Below, piece by piece: positions 18,811-25,868 of a stretch of 64,000 nucleotides of DNA (its first letter is position 1; each line of letters begins with the position of its first letter). The position numbers were made by a program, and so were the translations under genes. The notes below the pieces were generated by a model. It ran no database searches. It worked only from the letters and a program-made list of their open reading frames with translations, and was not told where the DNA came from. Source of the DNA: Nostoc sp. 'Peltigera membranacea cyanobiont' 210A (GTDB taxonomy: Bacteria; Cyanobacteriota; Cyanobacteriia; Cyanobacteriales; Nostocaceae); contig NZ_NOLJ01000009.1 of NCBI RefSeq assembly GCF_002246015.1, positions 194,966 to 258,965 of the forward strand, written 5' to 3'.

Positions 18811-19239
18811 TCACTTCCAATACTGCAACCACCACTGTTTCAATTTCATCCAAGAACTTTGCTTTTGTTTATCGCTCTTTGGTTTCTCTGTCATCACGTT
18901 ACTAGAAGCATCTTCAAAGTATTTCTCTTTTGCAGAACGATCATATATTCTGGCAGCGTCAATCTCTTCTTGTGACCATTGGACAGCCCATATAACATCA
19001 TTATGTCTGATCCAATAATGAGACTTACACTCAAAACTCCAGTTACCAATTGAAGGCTCAAGCGAAATTGATTTACCGTTAAAGATTAACTTCCAATCGG
19101 TTGGGCTTAGTGGAGTAAAAACCTCATTTCCACATCCGCAGCAACATTTATGAGCTACGGTTCCAAACTTTATAGACACATAGATAGTGTTGTCATTGAG
19201 GTTATCAGGAATATATTCAACAAATTCGTGTCTAAGCAC
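18811..19239 (-). CDS. DUF6527-type Cys-rich protein of the ubiquitin-like module
   Basis: 142 aa. Distinct features are a Cys cluster HKCCCGCGNEV (Cys32, 33, 34 and 36), the segment EPSIGNWSFECKSHYWI with Cys71 and His74, and an acidic, charged C-terminus. This pattern fits the DUF6527 family, which recurs beside ThiF/E1-like enzymes and multi-ubiquitin-domain proteins in bacteria. The Cys/His set could bind zinc, or one Cys could act as a transfer or processing residue; the sequence does not decide this. It starts 4 nt after the E1-like gene, so the two are tightly coupled. Confidence 0.72.
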   Translation of the reverse strand: MLRHEFVEYIPDNLNDNTIYVSIKFGTVAHKCCCGCGNEVFTPLSPTDWKLIFNGKSISLEPSIGNWSFECKSHYWIRHNDVIWAVQWSQEEIDAARIYDRSAKEKYFEDASSNVMTEKPKSDKQKQSSWMKLKQWWLQYWK

Positions 19240-19243
19240 TGTT

Positions 19244-20428
19244 TCAGCCTTCTAACTGGTCTTCGTTAATTAGTGTATTGCCATCTATGGTATATGTAGT
19301 ATTATGTTCCCCGTTGAAGTCTCGATAGAATCCAAATATTTTTTTCCACTTTATTACAGCTAAGGCTGCATTAAGAGCATTCAGATCAGCAATCTGAATA
19401 TTTTGAGCATAGTCGTTGTTACCGTTATTGTCTGAAAAAGAAACTCTTTTATTTATATGCTCACGCTGTTCTATAGTGCTAGTCGTGACTCTTAGTATCC
19501 CCCCTAACGATTCATCAACTAAATTCACACCAATTCCGACATCAATGAAAGGAATGCCAAATTCTTCTAATTTTCCAATAATTAGTTTTTTTGCTGTACC
19601 TCTATCAAGGCAAAGAAATACAAACTTCATCTTCTTTAAATAATTAACGCTTGTTTCATCCTCAATATAGAAAGCATGAGGAACAATACCTTGATGCATT
19701 TTGGAGTACAGTTCCTTGAAGTAAATTACCTTATAAGGAATTTCCCTCAGTTCATCAATTGATGGCGCACCTGGAGACCTAAATGCGTTATGTTGAAATA
19801 ATTTATCTCCATCAAATAGATGAACTCTTTTGACAGGAGTTTTGGCTACTAGATCCAACACGTATGTTCCCGTTCCACCTAAGCCAATAATAGCAACATC
19901 TTCCAGTGCTAATTTCTGAGAAATTAGATTGATACCCGCCCTACTTGATGCGGTATCACGATAACAGAATGGCGATTCTCCTTCCTCCGATTGGATAACT
20001 GAGAAATTCTTTGCTGTGACAGCCGGATCAATTGCTTGTGCAGGACTAGAAATAATAGCGATATACGTAGTCAGCTTTTCATAATAGTTTGAATAGCCTT
20101 GAGGAGGTTTGCTTGAAAACGTATGTTGAACTTCAACTCCCTGAGTGAGTTGCTTTCTTGTACTCGCATGTTTGATCTGAGTTATTTCTGTCCCGTCTTT
20201 ATGGCAAGGATGATCACCGCCAAACTCAATAACGTGTGTACTAGGTTTAGTGGTTACATCGCCAGCAAGAGTCAATTCTGAAACAAGCATCCCGTATTTG
20301 ATTTCTCGGTTGGAGTTTAAATACGGAATATTTTTGACCAGTAGATAGCCTGAGTTGATCTCCAGATCAAAGCCTTCATCTTGTAGACGCTTTAAGTCAA
20401 TGCTACGACTTATCAGTTGCTGTGACAT
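19244..20428 (-). CDS. ThiF/E1-like ubiquitin-activating enzyme
   Basis: 394 aa in two parts. Residues 1-150 form an N-terminal domain of the DUF6791 kind, with a His/Cys motif around HVIEFGGDHPCH (65-76). Residues 172-385 form a ThiF/MoeB/E1 Rossmann domain: nucleotide loop GLGGTG (182-187), DGD at 206-208, Asn214 and Arg217, then CLDRGTAKK with Cys273. E1-like enzymes adenylate the C-terminus of a ubiquitin-like protein; the gene encoding a candidate substrate overlaps this one by 26 bp. No E2 domain is fused, unlike Cap2 of type II CBASS. Confidence 0.85.
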   Translation of the reverse strand: MSQQLISRSIDLKRLQDEGFDLEINSGYLLVKNIPYLNSNREIKYGMLVSELTLAGDVTTKPSTHVIEFGGDHPCHKDGTEITQIKHASTRKQLTQGVEVQHTFSSKPPQGYSNYYEKLTTYIAIISSPAQAIDPAVTAKNFSVIQSEEGESPFCYRDTASSRAGINLISQKLALEDVAIIGLGGTGTYVLDLVAKTPVKRVHLFDGDKLFQHNAFRSPGAPSIDELREIPYKVIYFKELYSKMHQGIVPHAFYIEDETSVNYLKKMKFVFLCLDRGTAKKLIIGKLEEFGIPFIDVGIGVNLVDESLGGILRVTTSTIEQREHINKRVSFSDNNGNNDYAQNIQIADLNALNAALAVIKWKKIFGFYRDFNGEHNTTYTIDGNTLINEDQLEG

Positions 20429-20876
20429 TGAAGATCATCCCATTTTTAATATGTACCGATTGTCCTTCGACTAGAGTTCCTTCAGGCCTGCTGCCTTTGC
20501 CCTTCTCGTATGTAACTGTAAAAAGGATGTTTTCGCCTGTCGGAGGATTACTAAATGCCAAAGAGACAATCTCGGTAAACGATAATTCCTTTGAAGTAAC
20601 CTCTTTGGGACGACCGTTCACGATGATCTTGAATTCTTTAGTGCTATAAAAATGCTCGTCTTCTTTGAGATGAATCTCATTTCCATCATTCGGGATGACT
20701 TTATCTTCCTGCTTTCCCTCTACCTCCTGAAACAGCTCGAATCCATGAGGAACGTGCCCAAGTACATAAAGCGCTGAACCTGTTGTTGGATTCGGCGACT
20801 CGTACTGCTTACGATCTATATGGACACGGACTTTACTATGCCCTACATCATGCTTGTGTTCTTTTTCGTTCATCAT
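20403..20876 (-). CDS. Tandem ubiquitin-like (multiubiquitin) domain protein
   Basis: 157 aa with two beta-grasp-like repeats, roughly residues 14-76 and 82-155 (second begins EFKIIVNGRPKEV). It resembles the multiubiquitin-domain proteins that accompany ThiF and DUF6527 proteins in bacteria. The C-terminus is NVTATDKS, with no terminal Gly-Gly, so processing or use of a non-canonical C-terminus would be needed for conjugation. The start is ATG-ATG at 20876, preceded by GAGGATTTA. This is the first gene of the minus-strand operon and reads away from capH across a shared 165-bp control region. Confidence 0.78.
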   Translation of the reverse strand: MMNEKEHKHDVGHSKVRVHIDRKQYESPNPTTGSALYVLGHVPHGFELFQEVEGKQEDKVIPNDGNEIHLKEDEHFYSTKEFKIIVNGRPKEVTSKELSFTEIVSLAFSNPPTGENILFTVTYEKGKGSRPEGTLVEGQSVHIKNGMIFNVTATDKS

Positions 20877-20954
20877 TAAATCCTCACACCAAAATAGCTA
20901 ATACAATACAAACCCCTGATGCTAATCGTGATAGAGTGAAACTATTCCATCTCT

Positions 20955-21011
20955 GCAACAACGTTGCTTCAGTGATTCAAATCTGTTATATCACCTCTGC
21001 AACAGTGTTGC
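20955..21011. promoter_or_regulatory. Two palindromic operator candidates in the divergent promoter region
   Basis: GCAACAACGTTGC at 20955-20967 and GCAACAGTGTTGC at 20999-21011 share the half-sites GCAAC/GTTGC and a common context (CTCTGCAACA before, AGTGA after), 44 bp apart. They lie between the start of the minus-strand operon and the XRE gene, where an XRE repressor controlling both directions would bind. The binding protein is inferred to be the adjacent CapH-like regulator. Confidence 0.72.
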
Positions 21012-21041
21012 AATAGTGAAACAAAAACGAAAGGATTTTTT

Positions 21042-21401
21042 ATGGCTAGGCTTACACTTGAGCAACTTGGCCCCCTCATCAAGAAACGAAGGGGTAGCAG
21101 AGGACTGAGACAAGTTGCGGCAGAAATGAATATCAGTGCGGCAACCCTATCACGAGTAGAGGCAGGAAAACAGCCTGATCTAGACTCCTTTACAAAAATT
21201 TGTGCCTGGCTTGGAGTCGATCCTGGCGAGGTTCTGGGTTACAAGGAGCAGGGAGAAACAGAAACTGCATCCAAGCCCAACCAAACGGTCATGCTTGCTC
21301 ACTTTAAGGCAGGCAAGACAATGAGTCCAAAGACCGCGCAACATTTGGGTGCATTAATTCTTGCTATTCATCAAGCTGCCGTGGCAGAGGATGACGAATG
21401 A
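21042..21401 (+). CDS. capH: XRE-family repressor, CapH-like
   Basis: 119 aa. An XRE helix-turn-helix occupies residues 8-58 (QVAAEMNISAATLSRVEAGK), followed by a linker and a short helical C-terminal tail. Its stop overlaps the ATG of the metallopeptidase gene (ATGA). An XRE protein paired with an ImmA/IrrE-type peptidase and placed divergently from a CBASS operon matches the CapH-CapP arrangement, in which CapP cleaves CapH after DNA damage and relieves repression. The symbol is used by analogy; the pairing is seen and the mechanism is inferred. Confidence 0.8.
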   Translation: MARLTLEQLGPLIKKRRGSRGLRQVAAEMNISAATLSRVEAGKQPDLDSFTKICAWLGVDPGEVLGYKEQGETETASKPNQTVMLAHFKAGKTMSPKTAQHLGALILAIHQAAVAEDDE

Positions 21402-21988
21402 TCGGCCCAATATCAAAAAATGATGAAGCACTGTTCGTCCGGGGTTTCAAATCACGATGCGAGAACACTGCGATTCAGGTCAGGTCACATTTAGGTCTGA
21501 AAGATACAGACCCGTTGCCTGCACGCGAACTTGCAAAGTATTTAAATGTATTTATCTGGGAACTCCCCAATGTGCCAGGCTTACCCCGTGAAACGCTTCG
21601 TTACCTTCAATCAACGGAGGGCGATGAATGGTCTGCTGTTACCGTCCGCTCAGGAACAAAAGATATTATCGTACTCAATCCGTCCCATTCAGTTGCCCGC
21701 CAATCCAATGATCTGATGCACGAGCAGGCTCACATCATTCTTAACCATGAATCATCCCAGATCATCGTATCTGATAGCACTGGCATAGGCTTTCGTACAT
21801 TTGATAAGCGCCAGGAGGCCGAAGCCGATTGGTTGGGTGCTTGTCTCTTACTCCCTAGACCTGCTATCGCTGCCAGTCATCGTCAGAAGATGGATATTGA
21901 AGCTGCGGCCGATTATTTTGGTGTTAGTAAGGAGTTGTACAAGTATCGAATACGTATAACGGGCGTAGAGAAGCAGCTATCTCGTTAA
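21398..21988 (+). CDS. capP: ImmA/IrrE-type zinc metallopeptidase, CapP-like
   Basis: 196 aa. The zinc-binding HEQAH is at residues 108-112 and a downstream Glu ligand in RQEAEADWLGACLLLP (about 139-153), the layout of the ImmA/IrrE (DUF955) family. Translationally coupled to the XRE gene. In the CapP role it would cleave the repressor upon stress, switching on the divergent operon. The gene ends 33 bases before direct repeat B, so it marks the right end of the defence cassette. A small possibility is that the pair is a separate toxin-antitoxin-like unit. Confidence 0.85.
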   Translation: MIGPISKNDEALFVRGFKSRCENTAIQVRSHLGLKDTDPLPARELAKYLNVFIWELPNVPGLPRETLRYLQSTEGDEWSAVTVRSGTKDIIVLNPSHSVARQSNDLMHEQAHIILNHESSQIIVSDSTGIGFRTFDKRQEAEADWLGACLLLPRPAIAASHRQKMDIEAAADYFGVSKELYKYRIRITGVEKQLSR

Positions 21989-22021
21989 GCATAGCTATGG
22001 CTATTCCTGTCCTGAAGATTC

Positions 22022-22101
22022 TGGCATCACCGCGCCAAAAGGGTAAAATTGTATGCTATTGCTGTAATCCTTGTACAGCAATAGTTTCCGCCCTACCTTT
22101 C
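22022..22101. repeat. Direct repeat copy B bounding the CBASS island
   Basis: Second copy of the 80-bp repeat at 17147-17226, 77/80 identical and in the same orientation. Here it is a stranded duplicate of the cap15-like gene's 3' tail, with no gene around it: sequence on the far side (from 22102) is unrelated to cap15. Confidence 0.9.
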
Positions 22102-22146
22102 TGAGGTAATATTTCATTAGATAGAGAAGCAACTAGAAGTTTGGTT

Positions 22147-22174
22147 TAAGAAACGTTGATAATTACGTTTCTTA
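22147..22174. terminator. Perfect inverted repeat, possible terminator
   Basis: TAAGAAACGT and ACGTTTCTTA form a 10-bp perfect stem around an 8-base loop, 159 bases after the capP stop. There is no long T-run after the stem, so it is a weak terminator candidate or simply a stable hairpin. Confidence 0.35.
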
Positions 22175-23055
22175 CTTTGCATCTCAAAGCCAGTTTTAGA
22201 GCGCATTTGCAGAGCCAGTACCGCGCAACAACTCTGCGTGGCATTGGCTCAGAATTTTCCTTAGCGTACAAAAAACCTTTTTTGGCACGGTGATGCCTGG
22301 GTTGCGATCATCATCACCTACGCTTGTTATCAAAATTCCCTGTCTGCAAAAAATCCTTTCCAGTTTGATTTTGGGAATCAATGGTTCCTATGAGGCTAAA
22401 GAGTGCCCAAAACATCTGTGTAAAATATTGTGGCATCTGCGCGAAAAAGAAATTTGTATCCAATTGATAAATTCCTCAGCAAGGGACTCGTATTTTCTAT
22501 AGATTTGCTGTATCTTGTTTATTCCGTGCAATTATTAACACCCAATTTCTCACAACTTTGCTGTCATCCAGATTTTCAGCCGATGCCTTTGGGGAGCAGT
22601 GAATGAAAACTTTTAATAGATAGATATGAAGATCATCAAAAAATCCGACAAGCTGACTCTGAAGAAAATGATGGAAATCCAACACGCTGAAGACCAAAAT
22701 CTTCTCTTCTGTACCGTCAATTCTTCAGCCCCTGTAGTTGATGAGCAACCAGCAGCAATTCTTCTTCCAAGAGAACCTGACTATATTCCATTCCTTGACA
22801 ATCCTCCAGTACAGTCTGTTGGCAACTCTGGCTGGCAGATTTCTGACATTTGGCGGGATATCCGGGTGGATGATTTTTGTGGGTGATACTCCTGATAAAT
22901 ATAGGTAAAAAAAAATACATTTCTCTTATGGGGTACGTAGTGTCACAAACAGGAGTTGCTCTTTGGTAAAGAAGCCTACCAAATAATCAACGGTAGCATT
23001 AAAGTTGAGTGCGTAGACGTTTAGGCGGCAAGGCGATAGACATTGCAATGGCTCA
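22175..23055. other. Mostly non-coding stretch with gene remnants
   Basis: About 880 bases with no secure gene. It contains the weak ORF at 22626-22886. A short frame near 22951-23023 reads LLFGKEAYQIING and then stops, and looks like a fragment of a lost gene. No repeat or RNA was recognised. Confidence 0.4.
22626..22886 (+). CDS. Small hypothetical protein (86 aa), doubtful
   Basis: ATG start, basic N-terminus (MKIIKKSDKLTLKKMM) followed by a Pro-rich acidic middle (LLPREPDYIPFLDNPP). No domain recognised, no clear Shine-Dalgarno, and no coupled neighbour. The composition looks protein-like rather than random, but the gene may be a remnant. Listed as possible only. Confidence 0.3.
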   Translation: MKIIKKSDKLTLKKMMEIQHAEDQNLLFCTVNSSAPVVDEQPAAILLPREPDYIPFLDNPPVQSVGNSGWQISDIWRDIRVDDFCG

Positions 23056-23721
23056 ATGGGTAAACGAAAGAGAAAACATCAGAAGACATCCTTCCCTTGG
23101 ATGGTAGAAGAAGAAAATCTGTTCATTGCAAAGACTGGTAACGAAATAGTTACAGATGCTGGATGGGAGAAAATTTCATTTGAAGAAGCGCGAAAACTAT
23201 TTAGTCCCGAAACATTTCAAGAATGGTACGAACTGTTCCTAGAAAATACAGATATCTCGGAAATACTTTCAGAATCTAACGTAGATATAGATTTAGATGA
23301 TGAATCAGCAATAGATAACTTTTTACAAAGGAGCAACTGGACACCAAAACAAGTCAATTTAGTTGTAGCGAAGGCTATCTATAAAAATCATGCCTGGGTG
23401 AGAGCATTGCTGATTTCTACACCTGATGTTGAAGAACCCTACTTTCAAAATTATGAAATGGAGGCAATTCGTTTAGGAGTCCAATTGCGGAAATACATCA
23501 AAGAAGATATTCCAGTAATTAATGACTGCAAGAATGCTGTCAGACATTTACATGGAAGATATGCCCTCATTGGCTGGCAACCAAGAAATTGTGTGACAGC
23601 AGCTCACAACCTAAAAATATCTCAAGCAACTAAGGTTTACAATGAACTTCTCTGGGATGAAGATTGGGTAGATGAGTGCGATTCGTTGATCAGTGAATCA
23701 CGGCAATCAGCCCGTAAATAA
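23056..23721 (+). CDS. Hypothetical protein, probably cut by the group II intron
   Basis: 221 aa as read, soluble, with a basic N-terminus (MGKRKRKHQKT) and an acidic middle. A GTGCG intron 5' boundary lies at 23676 inside the reading frame, so only residues 1-206 (ending WDEDWVD) would be the original protein and the last 15 are intron-encoded. The natural 3' exon should lie after the second intron's 3' end near 30957. Short frames there (DQTEDCSGD, or one containing QEIDSFDDIVEVTWLLLD) could be the tail. No family recognised. Confidence 0.55.
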   Translation: MGKRKRKHQKTSFPWMVEEENLFIAKTGNEIVTDAGWEKISFEEARKLFSPETFQEWYELFLENTDISEILSESNVDIDLDDESAIDNFLQRSNWTPKQVNLVVAKAIYKNHAWVRALLISTPDVEEPYFQNYEMEAIRLGVQLRKYIKEDIPVINDCKNAVRHLHGRYALIGWQPRNCVTAAHNLKISQATKVYNELLWDEDWVDECDSLISESRQSARK

Positions 23722-24235
23722 CTAATCCAGCCCGACAGCAGATTACTGTCACTAAAGGGCTGAACTCTCGGTCAGATGTAGGTGAAAGCCCTACCATTCA
23801 AACTCAGAATTGACTCCTTACCTGCCCACACCGAACAAGCTCGGTTCTTGTAGAGTGAAGCTGGGAACAGGGTGTAATCAGACAGCCGTTACGGGTTGAC
23901 ACTGGCACTAACAGGGAGTTCCTACGGCGAAACCGGGTCTAGAAAAGCAACCTATCCAAGAGCAGGGCGTAACAGAAAACCCTGACTCCACTGGAGAATT
24001 AATTCCCGCCGCATATCGGTTTTATAGCGGCAAGAGTCTTGGGAATCCAGTGGTTGAATTGACCACACCTAACGGAACAATCAATCTCTCCGAGGGAACG
24101 AATAAAAACGAGTCAAAGGTCTTGGGGAAGTCGAACCCCAGGTAGGTAAGACGGGATACGGAATTCCTTTGATTCGGGTAGGACGCAACGTAATTGTTGC
24201 GAGGTGTTCAGAATACACAAACCAGAGAAGAGAAA

Positions 24236-24640
24236 ATGATTAGACACAGTTACAAAACTAGTGAATCTTGGAAAGCTCTACCGTGGAAGAAATTCCGCCG
24301 TAACCTTTTCCGCCTTCAAAAGCGCGTGTATAAAGCGGTTCTTGTTGGAGACAAGCGGAAAGCTAGGTCACTCCAAAAGCTTATTCTTAAATCAACCTCG
24401 GCTCGATTTCTTGCAATAAGACAGGTATCTCAGCTAAATGCTGGTAAAAAAACGGCGGGTATTGATGGTAAGAAATCCCTGTCATTTGAAGAACGCTTCA
24501 ACCTTGAAGAACTACTGAAAACGAACAGTGGAAATTGGAAGCATCAAGGACTACGGGAAATCCCCATCCCTAAAAAGGACGGGACTACCAGAATGCTCAA
24601 GATACCGACGGTGTATTCATATTGCACCTTGATTCAATGA
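24236..24640 (+). pseudogene. Group II intron RT-maturase, 5' part (split)
   Basis: Starts at ATG 24236 after AGAAGAGAAA; begins MIRHSYKTSESWKALPW, the typical N-terminal RT domain. It runs through the motif REIPIPKKDGTTR to IPTV at 24610-24613, after which foreign sequence gives 9 extra residues and a stop. The protein continues at 28444 in the same frame (RDRVMQTVVKNLLEPEWEA). Joining 24236-24610 to 28444-29772 gives 567 aa, a normal length for a cyanobacterial RT-HNH protein. The split gene cannot make active maturase unless the insert is excised. Confidence 0.9.
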
Positions 24641-24835
24641 AGTTTAGGGATATTTTCCTTTCTATAATTATTCTCCACTCAATGCGCTGCAATTGGGTAC
24701 AGATTTTCTCACAAGTGAGTGAGCCTCGCCAAGGGAAGAGCTTTGCTAAGGTGAAAAAAGTAGTGGTTAGTGAGCTATGAGTGAGCTACTAATAAGGTAG
24801 GCTAGAGTTGTATCAAGTGTTAAAGTCTACCAACT

Positions 24836-25801
24836 ATGGCAACAAAAAATCCCCGTATAGCAGCCTACCCACCACCCAAAGTCTATGAACTGTTGGTTGA
24901 ATTTAAGCGCTCTCAAGGATTAAAGTCAGATTCTGCCGCTATTGTGGCAATTCTGGAGACTTACCTATGCGGTAGCCTACCCAATGTGCTACCAAGTGAG
25001 CTATCAAGTACGCCAAAGCGAATTGAGGATTTAGAGGTGAAGGTGAGTAGTCTGCTTTCTGATGTAGCAGTACTCAAGCAGGCAATGAGTCAGTATACTT
25101 GTCAAGCATCTGGTGAAGACCTATCCAACGGATATCTGCATCAACCTGATAACTACGAGGGATTAAGTGAGCCACCAAATGAATCACCTAACAGAATCCT
25201 TGACTTGACAAACGAATCTGTAGTTACGTCCGGGAGTACATCTAGAAGTGAGCTACCAATAACTGGGGCAGATGTTGACACTGAATTATCGAAGTCATCT
25301 ATTATTGAAACCGTATCCGCCAACAGTGAGCTATCAAATGAGTCACTATTGGTAACACCAACTGCCGAATTTATCTTAAATTCCATACTAATTGAGGAGA
25401 ACACGCCTCCCTATAATGAGCTACTAAATGAGCCAGCATCAAATGACTTACTAGAGACCGTCATGGGTGAGCCATTTCATGACTCACTTGATGGTCTACC
25501 ACTACTCAAAGAAAATAATCATCCCAAAGTATCATCTGATAATAGTGAGCCACTTGCTGACTTACCTGATAGCTCACTAGAGAAATCCGAAAGTAAAAAT
25601 TCTCTGGAAGTCCCATCTCACCTGACTGGTGCAGCTTTAGCAAGAAGACTAAATGTTTCTCCTAGCACCCTTCGTCATAAGAAAAATGCTCCCAATTTTG
25701 GGCAATGGACTTCTCTTCATGATCCAGATGGAATTGCTTGGCATTTTAATGGTGAAAAATTTATTGAAAAACCCTCACCCGAAGACAGTAAAACCCCTTG
25801 A
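24836..25801 (+). CDS. Element-encoded repeat-rich putative DNA-binding protein
   Basis: 321 aa. The N-terminus (PPPKVYELLVEFKRSQGLKS) resembles a short DNA-binding or dimerisation segment, residues 60-90 look coiled, and the middle (100-260) is low-complexity with recurring SEL/NE units. The C-terminus (about 265-310) has a helix-turn-helix-like TGAALARRLNVSPSTLRHKK followed by a short conserved tail. At DNA level AGTGAGCYA recurs throughout the gene and in its upstream region. It is convergent with the recombinase gene and shares a terminator hairpin with it. A role as directionality or accessory factor is only an inference. Confidence 0.75.
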   Translation: MATKNPRIAAYPPPKVYELLVEFKRSQGLKSDSAAIVAILETYLCGSLPNVLPSELSSTPKRIEDLEVKVSSLLSDVAVLKQAMSQYTCQASGEDLSNGYLHQPDNYEGLSEPPNESPNRILDLTNESVVTSGSTSRSELPITGADVDTELSKSSIIETVSANSELSNESLLVTPTAEFILNSILIEENTPPYNELLNEPASNDLLETVMGEPFHDSLDGLPLLKENNHPKVSSDNSEPLADLPDSSLEKSESKNSLEVPSHLTGAALARRLNVSPSTLRHKKNAPNFGQWTSLHDPDGIAWHFNGEKFIEKPSPEDSKTP

Positions 25802-25824
25802 GTACAAAATTACTCAAAGGGGTT
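25792..25824. terminator. Bidirectional terminator hairpin between convergent genes
   Basis: AACCCCTTGAGTA (25792-25804) pairs with TACTCAAAGGGGTT (25811-25824), with one bulged A and a 6-base loop. It overlaps the end of the + strand gene and lies 45 bp from the 3' end of the recombinase gene, fitting a shared terminator. Confidence 0.65.
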
Positions 25825-25868
25825 AACGATATTCAAACTATTGTTTTCGGCTCACTATCAAACTGGTA

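Noticed and set aside
17181..20428. Canonical type II CBASS (Cap2/Cap3)
   Set aside because: The ThiF protein has no fused E2 domain, and no JAB metalloprotease motif is seen in any neighbouring protein; a separate ubiquitin-like protein is present instead.
22290..22502. 70-codon frame right of the CBASS island
   Set aside because: No ribosome site and no family resemblance; it overlaps another frame of similar quality on the opposite strand.
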